Assembly: GCA_903887325.1 (NCBI GenBank)
Contig: CAISPG010000045.1
Span: forward strand, 1 to 33,874
DNA: 33,874 nt
Reading direction: 5' to 3'
DNA from: an uncultured Burkholderiales bacterium
Lineage (GTDB): Bacteria; Pseudomonadota; Gammaproteobacteria; Burkholderiales; Burkholderiaceae_C
Below the pieces are notes generated by a model, which was not told the origin of the DNA, did no database searches, and was given only the letters and a program-made list of their open reading frames with translations. Shown piece by piece: positions 1-8,771 of this stretch. Position 1 is the stretch's first letter; the number at the start of each line of letters is the position of its first letter. The translations under genes and the position numbers were made by a program.

Positions 1-261
1 ACCACCGGCGTCACCTGCAATGCAATTTGCCCGGGCTGGGTACTCACCCCTTTGGTGCAAAAACAGGTTGACGCTAAAGCGCAATCTGCAAGCGTCTCGG
101 TTGAACAAGCGACCCGCATGCTGCTCAGCGAAAAAGAGCCGTCCATGCAATTCACCACCCCCGAAGAACTTGGACAACTGGCGGTGTTCCTGTGTTCAAG
201 TGCAGGCAATAACGTGCGCGGTGTTGCCTGGAACATGGACGGTGGTTGGACGGCGCAATGA
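1..261 (+). CDS. 3-hydroxybutyrate dehydrogenase, C-terminal part
   Basis: This is the last 86 codons of a short-chain dehydrogenase/reductase, cut by the window edge and read in frame from base 1 to the TGA at 259-261. It begins just after the catalytic Tyr-x3-Lys region would end. It shows the conserved NAICPGWVLTPLV segment, a TPEELGQLAVFLCS helix and the terminal RGVAWNMDGGWTAQ. That ending is typical of NAD-dependent D-beta-hydroxybutyrate dehydrogenases, which interconvert 3-hydroxybutyrate and acetoacetate, often in polyhydroxybutyrate turnover. Catalytic residues lie outside the window, so substrate assignment rests on C-terminal resemblance only. A related SDR of another substrate class remains possible. 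Confidence 0.75.
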   Translation, partial: TTGVTCNAICPGWVLTPLVQKQVDAKAQSASVSVEQATRMLLSEKEPSMQFTTPEELGQLAVFLCSSAGNNVRGVAWNMDGGWTAQ

Positions 262-326
262 ATGATGTAAGCCCCATCAACAAAACGATGGATGCTTGTT
301 TGATTGTTATTCAGTTCATCAAAAAG

Positions 327-350
327 TAAGCGCTAATCTATTGCTAAGCG
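327..350 (+). promoter_or_regulatory. TAAGCG direct repeat ahead of the HTH gene
   Basis: TAAGCG occurs at 327-332 and again at 345-350, 18 bases start to start and on the same face of the helix to within about two turns. GCTAA is also repeated between them. The first copy is part of a near-palindrome, TAAGCGCTAA. The position 27-50 bases before a regulator start fits an autoregulatory operator, but this is inference from placement. Confidence 0.3.
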
Positions 351-376
351 TGCAGTGCTGTTTTATCTTTCAGCAC

Positions 377-835
377 ATGAAAAAACATATTCATAACCCC
401 GAATCACAGGCTTTCGCCGCCCGGCTTCGCCACGCCATGAAGGAAGCCGGCCTGAAGTCTTCTGCCACCCAGCTCGCTGATGCGTTCAATATGCGCTATT
501 GGGGAGATGGCATCACGCCGCATGCGGCGCGTAACTGGATGATAGGTGCATCCATTCCCAAGCAGGACAAACTCAAAACCTTGAGTGACCTGTTGCAAAT
601 CAGTCCGCATGACTTGTTGTTCGGGCCGCAAACCTCGTCTATGCCTTTGAACGAACCCTCGCAAACCCAGAGCATGGGCATGTGTGACACCGAAATGATG
701 CGTCAGTTCATGAGGCTCAATGCCGAACACAAACGCATGGTGAGGCACTGGGTGAAACTCGCCTATTTGTCCGAGAAGAACGGCGGTGCTAACAACACCA
801 TCCCCCTCAGCGACAACCCGGGTTCAGTCAGTTGA
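377..835 (+). CDS. small HTH (XRE/phage-repressor-like) transcriptional regulator
   Basis: This 152-residue protein has a helix-turn-helix region at about residues 14-85, including ATQLADAF, a recognition-helix-like HAARNWMIG segment, and the [19 protein letters not shown] segment common in repressor-type HTH proteins. The C-terminal part (about 85-152) has no recognised domain and ends in a low-complexity tail. A TTG at 296 would add 27 residues unlike the family, so the ATG at 377 is preferred, although its ribosome site is weak. TAAGCG direct repeats upstream could be its own operator. The gene overlaps the convergent ispF by 12 bases. Target genes cannot be told from sequence. Confidence 0.7.
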   Translation: MKKHIHNPESQAFAARLRHAMKEAGLKSSATQLADAFNMRYWGDGITPHAARNWMIGASIPKQDKLKTLSDLLQISPHDLLFGPQTSSMPLNEPSQTQSMGMCDTEMMRQFMRLNAEHKRMVRHWVKLAYLSEKNGGANNTIPLSDNPGSVS

Positions 836-1315
836 GCACAGCAGCACAATTGCCTGTGCTTCTATAGATTGGCCCTGCCCCACCGGCCCCAGCTTTTCTG
901 CGGTCTTGGCTTTGATATTGATTTGAGTGACAGTCAAAGCCAATCCCGCAGCTATTTGCTCACGCATGGCGGGGATGTGCAGTGCCAGCTTAGGTGCCTG
1001 GGCTATCACCGTGCTGTCCAGGTTTTGTATGCGCCAGCCTTTTTCTTTGAGTAAGGCCGCGCATGCAGCCAGCAGCACCAGCGAGTCTGCATTTTTCCAG
1101 CGTACATCCGTGTCGGGGAAATGCGTGCCTATGTCGCCCAGCCCGGCAGCGCCAAGCATGGCGTCAATGATGGCGTGCAATAAAACATCTGCATCCGAAT
1201 GGCCGAGCAAGCCCAGGTGATAAGGGATATGCACTCCGCCGATCAGCAAGCGGCGACCGGGTACCAGCGCATGCACATCCCAGCCCTGACCGATACGCAT
1301 TTGAGCTTGCGTCAT
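824..1315 (-). CDS. ispF: 2-C-methyl-D-erythritol 2,4-cyclodiphosphate synthase
   Basis: IspF cyclises CDP-ME 2-phosphate to MEcPP with release of CMP in the MEP isoprenoid pathway. It is a cytosolic homotrimer with a divalent metal site. The 163-residue product has the family length. Metal ligands are visible as Asp13 and His15 in GQGWDVHAL and His47 in [11 protein letters not shown]. The C-terminal [13 protein letters not shown] segment is the CMP-binding part. The ATG overlaps the ispD stop as ATGA, so the two are translationally coupled in the usual ispD-ispF order. The 3' end overlaps the convergent HTH gene by 12 bases. Confidence 0.97.
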   Translation of the reverse strand: MTQAQMRIGQGWDVHALVPGRRLLIGGVHIPYHLGLLGHSDADVLLHAIIDAMLGAAGLGDIGTHFPDTDVRWKNADSLVLLAACAALLKEKGWRIQNLDSTVIAQAPKLALHIPAMREQIAAGLALTVTQINIKAKTAEKLGPVGQGQSIEAQAIVLLCSTD

Positions 1316-2049
1316 GGTGTTGTCTCCTGCGGCTTTGCGGCAACGGTTGAACGGCTGGCCAGCACAGCCTCGGCCAGTTGAATGTCTTCAGGGTAAGTGA
1401 CCTTGAAATTGAAAGCGGCCGCGCTGACCAACCTGGGTTGCCGCCCCATGGCCTCGATGGCCGAGGCTTCATCAGTCACCTGGTCACTTGCATGAAGCAA
1501 TGCTTGCGTGAGCGCTGAGTGCCGGAACATTTGCGGGGTTTGCGCCAGCCATTTACCGCTGCGTGACAGCGTGGACACCACGCGATCCTTGTCTGCGATT
1601 TTCAAAGTATCCGGCACAGGCAAGGCCAGCAATCCGCCTACCTCGTCGTATTGGCAAGCCAGCCACAGCTTCTCAATCAAAGCGGGCGTCAACAGACAAC
1701 GCGCGGCGTCGTGCACCATCACCCATTCATTTTCTTTGACACCATGTTGTTGCAAAGCGCGCAAACCGGCCAGCACGCTTTGCGCGCGTGTTGCGCCACC
1801 GGTAGGACTGATGACAAACCGTTCTTGTGGGTATTGCTGTATGACTTCGGCCATTTCCCGATCTTGCGGGGCCACCACGATGACGCCTTGCCCCAGCCCG
1901 GGCAAGGCTGCAAATGCGCGCAAGGTGTGCACCACCATGGGAACGCCTGCCAGCGGCAGGTATTGCTTGGGCGAGGCCGCACCGGCCCGGCTGCCGCTGC
2001 CGGCACAAGGAATCACCACGTGAAATCGGGAATGAGATAAGAGGGTCAC
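1312..2049 (-). CDS. ispD: 2-C-methyl-D-erythritol 4-phosphate cytidylyltransferase
   Basis: IspD transfers CMP from CTP to 2-C-methyl-D-erythritol 4-phosphate, two steps before IspF. The 245-residue protein opens with the glycine-rich CTP loop [10 protein letters not shown] (about residues 14-23) followed by SPKQYLPL with the catalytic Lys28. VMVHDAARC and the C-terminal [13 protein letters not shown] are also family hallmarks. The start is a GTG at 2049. No ATG lies between it and the first conserved strand, and no good Shine-Dalgarno is seen. It is the first gene of ispD-ispF and is divergent from mfd. Confidence 0.96.
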   Translation of the reverse strand: MTLLSHSRFHVVIPCAGSGSRAGAASPKQYLPLAGVPMVVHTLRAFAALPGLGQGVIVVAPQDREMAEVIQQYPQERFVISPTGGATRAQSVLAGLRALQQHGVKENEWVMVHDAARCLLTPALIEKLWLACQYDEVGGLLALPVPDTLKIADKDRVVSTLSRSGKWLAQTPQMFRHSALTQALLHASDQVTDEASAIEAMGRQPRLVSAAAFNFKVTYPEDIQLAEAVLASRSTVAAKPQETTP

Positions 2050-2111
2050 AAGGGGTTAAGGCCAAGGTTAAAAACAAGCGGTCGTCGCCCCATTCTAGAA
2101 TCAGCACTGTT

Positions 2112-2139
2112 CACCCCCGTTTGCCTGCATCCGGGGGTG
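2112..2139. repeat. 8-bp perfect inverted repeat over the mfd start region
   Basis: CACCCCCG at 2112-2119 is exactly complementary to CGGGGGTG at 2132-2139, with a 12-base loop. The right arm holds the GGGGG that is the best Shine-Dalgarno for the ATG at 2146. Folding in the mRNA would therefore hide the ribosome site. It could alternatively be a DNA operator shared by the divergent ispD and mfd. Confidence 0.5.
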
Positions 2140-2145
2140 TTTGCC

Positions 2146-5100
2146 ATGCCGGTTCCATTCAAATTCATGCAGTTACCTGATTTAGCCGTCTCCAAACGTT
2201 TTAACCTGAGCAAACCACCCGGTTCTGCGGATACGGCCTTGTTGTCGGCGCTGATAGACCGTGAACTCGCACAAGGCCGCAGACTGGCCATCTTCACCGC
2301 CGACGCCTTTGATGCCCAGCGACTGCTTGATGAATTGCCGTTTTTCTCTCCGGACGCTCGCTGCGTGTTGTTTCCCGACTGGGAAACCCTGCCTTATGAC
2401 GGTTTCTCGCCGCACCAGGACTTGATCAGCGAAAGACTGGCCACGCTGTGGCGCATTTCCCAGGGCGACGCCGATGTGATTCTGGTGCCTGCCACCACCG
2501 CGCTGTATCGCTTGGCGCCCCCGGCGTTTCTGGCGGCCTACACATTTCACTTCAAGGTCAAGCAAAAGCTGGACGAAGCGCGATTGAAATCGCAACTGAC
2601 CTTGGCCGGTTACAGCCACGTGAACCAAGTCATCAGCCCGGGTGAATACACCGTGCGCGGCGGCCTCATCGATTTGTTTCCCATGGGTTCGCTGGTGCCT
2701 TACCGGGTCGATTTGTTTGATGACGAAATCGACTCGATACGCACCTTCGACCCGGATACGCAGCGCAGCCTGTACCCGGTGCCCGAAGTGCGCTTGCTCC
2801 CTGGGCGTGAATTTCCCATGGACGATGCAGCGCGTGTTTTGTTTCGCAGTCGCTGGCGCGAAATGCTGGACGGCGACCCGACTCGCAGCCGTTTGTACAA
2901 GGACATAGGCAACGGCGTGGCCACGGCCGGCATTGAATACTACTTGCCGCTGTTTTTTGAAGAGACCGCCAGCGTGTTTGATTACCTGGGCGAGCAAGCC
3001 GTGGTGGTGATGCACGGCGACATTGAACCGGTGCTCACCCGTTTCGGCCAGGACGCGCAAGAGCGGTTCCGGCTGGCACAAGGCGACGCCGAGCGCCCGG
3101 TATTGCCGCCGGCTCAATTGTTTTTGAATACCGAGCAGTTTTTCACCGCAGCCAATGAACACGCTGTGTTGAGCATTCGCCCGGCAGCGCAAATTCAAGC
3201 CCTGCCCTGGGTTGAGAGCCTGCCGCTGATGACGGTGGAACGCGGTGCCGCAGAACCGCTGTTGAAATTGACGCAGCGCCAGCAAAGCAGCGGACAGCGC
3301 TTGCTGGTACTGGCTGAATCTGAAGGCAGGCGCACCAGCTTGCTGGATTTTTTGACCGGCTCAGGAATACAGCCCCGGGTGTTTGACAGCTTGCAGGAAT
3401 TCATAGAAAGCAGCGACGCATTCGGCATGGCTGTCAGCCAGTTGCACACCGGTTTTGCCTGGCTGGAAAACGGCATAGATCTGGTCACTGAAACCGAATT
3501 GTTCGCTGCTGGCCCCACGCTCAGACGCAGGCGCAAGCAAGAAGAAGTCAGTGATGTTGAATCGCTGATACGCGATTTGTCTGAATTGCAAGTCGGCGAC
3601 CCGGTGGTCCACAGTTCGCACGGCATAGGCCGGTACCGGGGCCTGGTCAACATGGACATGGGTCAGGGCGTGGACGACAAAGGCCAGCCTATGTTGCAGG
3701 AGTTTTTGCATCTGGAATACGACGATGAGGCCACTTTGTACGTGCCTGTCAGCCAATTGCATTTGATCAGCCGCTACAGCGGCATGAACCCGGAATCGGC
3801 TCCTTTGCACCGATTGGGCTCAGGTCAGTGGGACAAAGCCAAGCGTCGTGCCGCCGAACAAGTGCGGGATGCTGCCGCTGAATTACTGAACATTTATGCC
3901 AGACGCGCGGCCAGACAAGGCCATGCTTTTCGCTACAGCGCCAACGATTACGAAACATTCGCCACCGATTTCGGTTTTGAAGAAACCGCCGATCAGCGCG
4001 CCGCCATACACGCCGTGGTGCAAGACATGATCAGCCCGCGACCGATGGACCGATTGGTCTGCGGTGATGTGGGTTTCGGCAAAACCGAAGTCGCTTTGCG
4101 TGCGGCCTTTGTGGCTGTCATGGGCGGCAAACAAGTCGCCATACTCGCGCCAACCACGTTGCTGGCCGAACAGCATTTCCAGACCTTGACCGACCGCTTC
4201 TCGAAGTGGCCGGTGAAGATCGCCGAGCTCAGCCGTTTTCGTTCGGCCAAAGAAATCAAACAAAGCATTGAAGGCCTGGCACTGGGCAATATCGACATCG
4301 TCGTTGGCACACACAAACTGCTGAGCGAGTCGGTCAAATACAAGGACTTGGGATTGCTGGTCATCGACGAAGAACACCGCTTCGGCGTCAAGCACAAAGA
4401 AACTTTGAAAGCCTTGCGCGCCGAAGTCGATGTGTTGACGCTTACCGCCACACCGATTCCGCGCACCTTGGGTATGGCGCTTGAAGGCATGCGCGACCTG
4501 AGCGTGATTGCCACCGCGCCGCAGCGACGTTTGTCCATCAAAACGTTTGTGCGCAGCGAAGACAACGGCGTCATTCGCGAAGCCGTGTTGCGCGAACTCA
4601 AACGCGGCGGCCAATGTTATTTTTTACACAATGAAGTCGAGACCATACAAAACCGGCTCGAGCGTTTGCAGGAGTTGATACCGGAAGCCCGCATTGCGAT
4701 TGCCCACGGCCAGATGCCCGAGCGGGATCTGGAAAAAGTCATGCGCGATTTTGTGGCCCAGCGTTTCAATATCCTGCTTTGTTCGACCATCATTGAAACC
4801 GGTATTGATGTGCCTACGGCCAACACCATTTTGATGAGCCGCGCCGACAAATTCGGCCTTGCTCAATTGCACCAACTGCGCGGGCGTGTTGGCCGCAGTC
4901 ACCACCAGGCATATGCGTATTTGCTGGTACCCGACATTCAAGGTCTGACCAAACAAGCCAGCCAACGCTTAGACGCTATTCAGCAAATGGAAGAACTCGG
5001 CTCGGGTTTTTACCTGTCTATGCATGACCTGGAAATACGCGGCGCGGGCGAAGTGCTGGGCGACAACCAAAGCGGCAATATGCAGGAAGTGGGTTTTCAG

Positions 5101-5646
5101 CTCTACAACGAAATGCTGGCCGAAGCGGTGCGTGCGTTGAAAAACGGCGAAGAACCAGATTTGCTCAGCCCCTTGCAAGTCACCACCGAAATCAATTTGC
5201 ACGCACCCGCTTTGCTGCCGGATGATTACTGCGGCGATGTGCATTTGCGCTTATCGTTTTACAAGAAACTGGCGACCGCCAAAACCCAGGATCAAGTTGA
5301 CGCATTGATGGAAGAGCTGATAGACCGTTTCGGCAAATTGCCCAGCCAAACCCAAACCTTGATTGATTCGCACCGCTTGCGGGTGCTGGCCAAGCCTTAT
5401 GGTGTGGCCAAAGTGGACGCAGCGCCCGGCGTCATTTTGATCAACTTCAAACCGAATGCCCCGGTGGACGGCATGCGCATCATTCAACTGGTGCAAAAAA
5501 ACAAACACATCAAGCTTGCAGGCAACGACAAATTGCGTATTGAAAAAGAAATTGCTGACGTGAAAGACCGGGCGCAAATGGTCAGAGACATTCTGCGCTC
5601 TCTCGGCGACCCGCTGGCACCTGCACCTAAGAAAGCTGCCGCATGA
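2146..5646 (+). CDS. mfd: transcription-repair coupling factor
   Basis: Mfd is the ATP-driven translocase that removes RNA polymerase stalled at DNA lesions and recruits UvrA. The predicted product is 1166 residues, close to the usual 1150. The N-terminal third is the UvrB-like module (LLDELPFFSPD, LFPDWETLPYD, YTVRGGLIDLFP). The RNA-polymerase-interaction domain follows near residue 480 (VGDPVVHSSHGIGRYRG). The helicase core has Walker A GDVGFGKT near 640 and the DEEH box near 741, then TATPIPRTL and the QLRGRVGRS motif. ATG 2146 is chosen for its GGGGG upstream; GTG 2137 and ATG 2167 are in-frame alternatives. The stop overlaps serB as ATGA. Confidence 0.97.
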   Translation: MPVPFKFMQLPDLAVSKRFNLSKPPGSADTALLSALIDRELAQGRRLAIFTADAFDAQRLLDELPFFSPDARCVLFPDWETLPYDGFSPHQDLISERLATLWRISQGDADVILVPATTALYRLAPPAFLAAYTFHFKVKQKLDEARLKSQLTLAGYSHVNQVISPGEYTVRGGLIDLFPMGSLVPYRVDLFDDEIDSIRTFDPDTQRSLYPVPEVRLLPGREFPMDDAARVLFRSRWREMLDGDPTRSRLYKDIGNGVATAGIEYYLPLFFEETASVFDYLGEQAVVVMHGDIEPVLTRFGQDAQERFRLAQGDAERPVLPPAQLFLNTEQFFTAANEHAVLSIRPAAQIQALPWVESLPLMTVERGAAEPLLKLTQRQQSSGQRLLVLAESEGRRTSLLDFLTGSGIQPRVFDSLQEFIESSDAFGMAVSQLHTGFAWLENGIDLVTETELFAAGPTLRRRRKQEEVSDVESLIRDLSELQVGDPVVHSSHGIGRYRGLVNMDMGQGVDDKGQPMLQEFLHLEYDDEATLYVPVSQLHLISRYSGMNPESAPLHRLGSGQWDKAKRRAAEQVRDAAAELLNIYARRAARQGHAFRYSANDYETFATDFGFEETADQRAAIHAVVQDMISPRPMDRLVCGDVGFGKTEVALRAAFVAVMGGKQVAILAPTTLLAEQHFQTLTDRFSKWPVKIAELSRFRSAKEIKQSIEGLALGNIDIVVGTHKLLSESVKYKDLGLLVIDEEHRFGVKHKETLKALRAEVDVLTLTATPIPRTLGMALEGMRDLSVIATAPQRRLSIKTFVRSEDNGVIREAVLRELKRGGQCYFLHNEVETIQNRLERLQELIPEARIAIAHGQMPERDLEKVMRDFVAQRFNILLCSTIIETGIDVPTANTILMSRADKFGLAQLHQLRGRVGRSHHQAYAYLLVPDIQGLTKQASQRLDAIQQMEELGSGFYLSMHDLEIRGAGEVLGDNQSGNMQEVGFQLYNEMLAEAVRALKNGEEPDLLSPLQVTTEINLHAPALLPDDYCGDVHLRLSFYKKLATAKTQDQVDALMEELIDRFGKLPSQTQTLIDSHRLRVLAKPYGVAKVDAAPGVILINFKPNAPVDGMRIIQLVQKNKHIKLAGNDKLRIEKEIADVKDRAQMVRDILRSLGDPLAPAPKKAAA

Positions 5647-6359
5647 ACAGCTTGCGCGAACACAGCCCCGGACTCTGGACGCAAAACCTGCCCTCTTCGC
5701 TTGCGTTGTGCGACTACAAACTGATTGCGTTTGACATGGACTCAACACTCATCAATATCGAGTGCATAGATGAAATGGCCGCGGTAGTCGGGCGTCAGCT
5801 AGAGGTATCGGCCATCACCGAGGCAGCCATGCGCGGGGAAATCGCCGACTACAAAGACAGTTTGCGTAGGCGTGTGGCTTTGCTCAAAGGCGCTCCTGCG
5901 GGTGTGATGCAGCAAGTGTTTGAACAGCGCCTTCAACTTAATGCGGGCGTGAAAAATCTGATCGCGCAATGCCAGCAAGCTGGTTTAACCACGCTTATTG
6001 TCAGCGGCGGCTTTGACTATTTCACCGGCAAGTTGCAAGCCATGCTTGGTATTGATGACACGCGCAGCAACAAGTTGGAAATCATTGACGGCGTGTTAAC
6101 CGGTCGCTTAATGGATCAGGACTGGGGAGATATTTGCGATGGTGAAGAAAAAAAACGCATGGTGCAAGCCACCAGCGCCAGGCTCGGCATCAGCTCCACG
6201 CAATGCATAGCAGTTGGCGACGGCTCCAACGATGTGCCCATGATGCAATGGTGCGGTTTGTCAGTGGCTTACCAGGCCAAGCCCAAGGTCAGGCAGCAAG
6301 CCAACATCGTGATTGACAGCGGTGGGCTAGACCGCTTGCTGGAAGTGATTCAGCCGTGA
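5643..6359 (+). CDS. serB: phosphoserine phosphatase
   Basis: SerB hydrolyses O-phospho-L-serine to serine, the last step of serine synthesis. This is a 238-residue HAD-superfamily enzyme. Motif I is DMDST at residues 31-35, with Asp31 the nucleophile and Asp33 the general acid. Motif II is SGG at 121-123, and motif III is GDGSNDVPM at 192-200. Conserved CIDEMA and MRGEIADYKDSLRRRV segments form the cap. It lacks the N-terminal ACT-like extension of the longer SerB proteins. The ATG overlaps the mfd stop (ATGA), so translation is coupled although the functions are unrelated. Its stop is one base from the convergent uvrC stop. Confidence 0.95.
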   Translation: MNSLREHSPGLWTQNLPSSLALCDYKLIAFDMDSTLINIECIDEMAAVVGRQLEVSAITEAAMRGEIADYKDSLRRRVALLKGAPAGVMQQVFEQRLQLNAGVKNLIAQCQQAGLTTLIVSGGFDYFTGKLQAMLGIDDTRSNKLEIIDGVLTGRLMDQDWGDICDGEEKKRMVQATSARLGISSTQCIAVGDGSNDVPMMQWCGLSVAYQAKPKVRQQANIVIDSGGLDRLLEVIQP

Positions 6360-6360
6360 A

Positions 6361-8277
6361 TCAATGCAGCGCAGCGTAAATTGCTTGCGCCAACTCCAGC
6401 GAAATACCTTCTACCGTGCACAGGTCTTGAACGCTGGCGTCGCCCACGCCGCGCACACCGCCGAAGCGTTGCAACAGTTTGGCGCGCTTGCGCGGGCCGA
6501 CGCCGGGTATTTCTTCTAAGCTGCTGGAACCGGTTCTGACCTTAGCGCGTTTGGCGCGCATGCCGGTGATCGCAAAACGATGCGCTTCGTCCCGTATTTG
6601 CGCCACCAGCATCAGCGCGGCTGAATCTTGGGTCAGCGTGAGCTTGTTTCTTCCATCGGCAAACACCAGTTCCTCTAAGCCGACTTTGCGGCCTTCGCCT
6701 TTTTCCACACCGACCAGCCTGGAGATATCCAAATCCAATGCTTCAAACACAGACTTGGCCATGCTGATCTGGCCTTTGCCGCCGTCGATCAACACCAGAT
6801 CGGGAAACTTGGCTTCACCCGCGCGCACAACTTCAGCGAGTTTGGTGTAACGCCGGGTCAGCACTTGGCGCATGGCGGCATAGTCGTCGCCGCCGGTGAT
6901 GTCTTCAATGTTGTAGCGCCGGTACTGCGCGGCCTGCATTTGGTGGTGATGAAACACCACACAAGAAGCCTGTGTGGCTTCGCCTGCCGTGTGTGAAATA
7001 TCAAAGCATTCGATCAAAAAACTGTCCAGATCTTCGGGAGCCAGATCCAGCGCATCGATCAAGGCGCGGGTGCGCGATTGCTGAGAGCCCTCTTCGGCCA
7101 GCAAGCGAGTAAGTTTGATGGCTGCGTTTTGCTGCGCCATTTCCAGCCAGGCTTTGCGTTGTTCGCGAGGTTGATGGATCACATGCAGTTTGATCCCGAT
7201 TTGTTCACTCAAAGCACGCACCAGACCTTTGTCCACCGCATGGCTGGTGATCAAAGTAGGCGGCGCTGCGATATCCAGGTAATGCTGGCTTATGAAGGCT
7301 TCCAGCACTTCGACGGGTTCTGCGTTGTCCACGTGGGTCGGGAAATACGGGCTGTCGCCCAAATGCCTGCCGCCTCTGACCATGGCCAGGTTCACACAGG
7401 CTTTGCCGCCTTGCACCAGCACGGCCAAAATATCTACATCGCGATCGTCCACCGAATCCACCGATTGCTGGTGCAGCACTTTGGACAAAGCGTTGATCTG
7501 ATTGCGCACATCTGCGGCAGCTTCAAACTCCAATACATCTGCGTGCGCCATCATGCGGGTTTCCAGCGACTTCATGACTTCGCGGGTGCGCCCGTCGAGC
7601 AACTCACACGCGCTTTGCACATCTTGCTGGTAAGCCTGCTCGCTGACCAGACCGACGCAAGGCGCGGAACAGCGTTTGATCTGGTGCAACAAACAAGGAC
7701 GGGTACGGTTTCTGAACACCGTGTCTTCGCAAGTGCGTAATCGGAATACTTTTTGCAAAAGCTGTATGGCTTCGCGCACCGCCCACACACTGGGATACGG
7801 GCCGAAGTAATCGTGCTGCTTATCAACTGCGCCACGGTAGTAAACCACGCGTGCAATCGCTTTGGGAGCAGGATGCCCCAATGCATCAGGGTCGGCGGCC
7901 TTGGCACGGGTGATTTTCAAATACGGGTAACTTTTGTCGTCGCGGAATAAAATGTTGTAGCGCGGCTTGAGGCTTTTGATTAAATTATTTTCCAGCAGCA
8001 AGGCCTCGGCCTCGGACCTGACCACGGTGGTTTCCATGCGGGAAATTTTGGACACCATGTGTCCTATGCGCGTGCCGTCGTGGGTTTTTTGAAAATAACT
8101 GCTGACGCGTTTTTTCAAATGGTTGGCTTTGCCGACGTAAAGCACCTGGCCTTCAGCGTCATAGTATCTGTAGACGCCGGGCAAAGAGGGCAAGGCCGCC
8201 ACTTGCGACAACAACGCCGGCGAAAAAACCGGTTTGTTGTCATCCGGTTGCCCGGGCGAACCGGTGACTGATGTCAC
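6361..8277 (-). CDS. uvrC: excinuclease ABC subunit C
   Basis: UvrC makes both incisions around a lesion marked by UvrA/UvrB. The N-terminal GIY-YIG nuclease, which cuts on the 3' side, is seen at about residues 30-105 ([26 protein letters not shown]). A Cys-containing linker [18 protein letters not shown] follows, then the UVR helical hairpin for UvrB. The RNase-H-like 5' nuclease comes next ([21 protein letters not shown]), and the C-terminus has tandem helix-hairpin-helix ([20 protein letters not shown]). A longer frame extends to 8388, but that leader is unlike the family and overlaps gloA. The GTG at 8277, eight bases after the gloA stop, gives 638 residues and fits better. Confidence 0.95.
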   Translation of the reverse strand: MTSVTGSPGQPDDNKPVFSPALLSQVAALPSLPGVYRYYDAEGQVLYVGKANHLKKRVSSYFQKTHDGTRIGHMVSKISRMETTVVRSEAEALLLENNLIKSLKPRYNILFRDDKSYPYLKITRAKAADPDALGHPAPKAIARVVYYRGAVDKQHDYFGPYPSVWAVREAIQLLQKVFRLRTCEDTVFRNRTRPCLLHQIKRCSAPCVGLVSEQAYQQDVQSACELLDGRTREVMKSLETRMMAHADVLEFEAAADVRNQINALSKVLHQQSVDSVDDRDVDILAVLVQGGKACVNLAMVRGGRHLGDSPYFPTHVDNAEPVEVLEAFISQHYLDIAAPPTLITSHAVDKGLVRALSEQIGIKLHVIHQPREQRKAWLEMAQQNAAIKLTRLLAEEGSQQSRTRALIDALDLAPEDLDSFLIECFDISHTAGEATQASCVVFHHHQMQAAQYRRYNIEDITGGDDYAAMRQVLTRRYTKLAEVVRAGEAKFPDLVLIDGGKGQISMAKSVFEALDLDISRLVGVEKGEGRKVGLEELVFADGRNKLTLTQDSAALMLVAQIRDEAHRFAITGMRAKRAKVRTGSSSLEEIPGVGPRKRAKLLQRFGGVRGVGDASVQDLCTVEGISLELAQAIYAALH

Positions 8278-8284
8278 AGCGAAA

Positions 8285-8704
8285 TTACCATTGCCCGGTG
8301 TTAGGCATGCTGGCCCAAGGCTCGGCCGGTGGCAAAGGCTGACCGGCTTGCAGCAATTCAACAGACACGTTATCCGGTGACCGGACAAAAGCCATGTAGC
8401 CGTCGCGCGGCGGTCTGAGTATGGTCACGCCGTGTTGTTGCAAACGTTCGCAGGTGGCGTAAATATTGTCGACTGCATAAGCGAGGTGACCAAAATTGCG
8501 TCCGCCTTGCAAGGCTTCAGCATCCCAGTTGTAAGTCAATTCCACTTGAGCCGAACTGTCTCCAGGTGCAGCGAGAAACACCAGCGTGAATCTGCCGGCG
8601 GGCACTTCTTTGGAACGTAAAACTTCCAGGCCCAAGGCATCACGGTAAAACTTCAAAGAGGCATCAAGGTCAGTGACCCGGACCATGGTGTGCAAATAGC
8701 GCAT
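8285..8704 (-). CDS. gloA: lactoylglutathione lyase (glyoxalase I)
   Basis: Glyoxalase I isomerises the hemithioacetal of methylglyoxal and glutathione to S-lactoylglutathione. The 139-residue single-domain protein has the vicinal oxygen chelate fold. Four metal ligands are in the expected places: His5 (RYLHTMVRV), Glu55 (AQVELTYNW), His73 (FGHLAYAV) and Glu116 (NVSVELLQ). This matches the nickel-dependent GloA type of proteobacteria. It is followed closely by uvrC, with which it is probably co-transcribed, and lies 67 bases after the aminotransferase gene. The C-terminal [17 protein letters not shown] tail is typical of beta-proteobacterial members. Confidence 0.93.
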   Translation of the reverse strand: MRYLHTMVRVTDLDASLKFYRDALGLEVLRSKEVPAGRFTLVFLAAPGDSSAQVELTYNWDAEALQGGRNFGHLAYAVDNIYATCERLQQHGVTILRPPRDGYMAFVRSPDNVSVELLQAGQPLPPAEPWASMPNTGQW

Positions 8705-8771
8705 AGAAAATACCGTTGATCAAGTTATCTAAACTTTAACGCATAGCGCAGCAGCCAGAGCGCTCAGCGGA

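Noticed and set aside
2182-3285. Minus-strand open frame (367 codons) inside mfd
   Set aside because: Antisense shadow of the UvrB-like module of mfd, with no recognisable motif.
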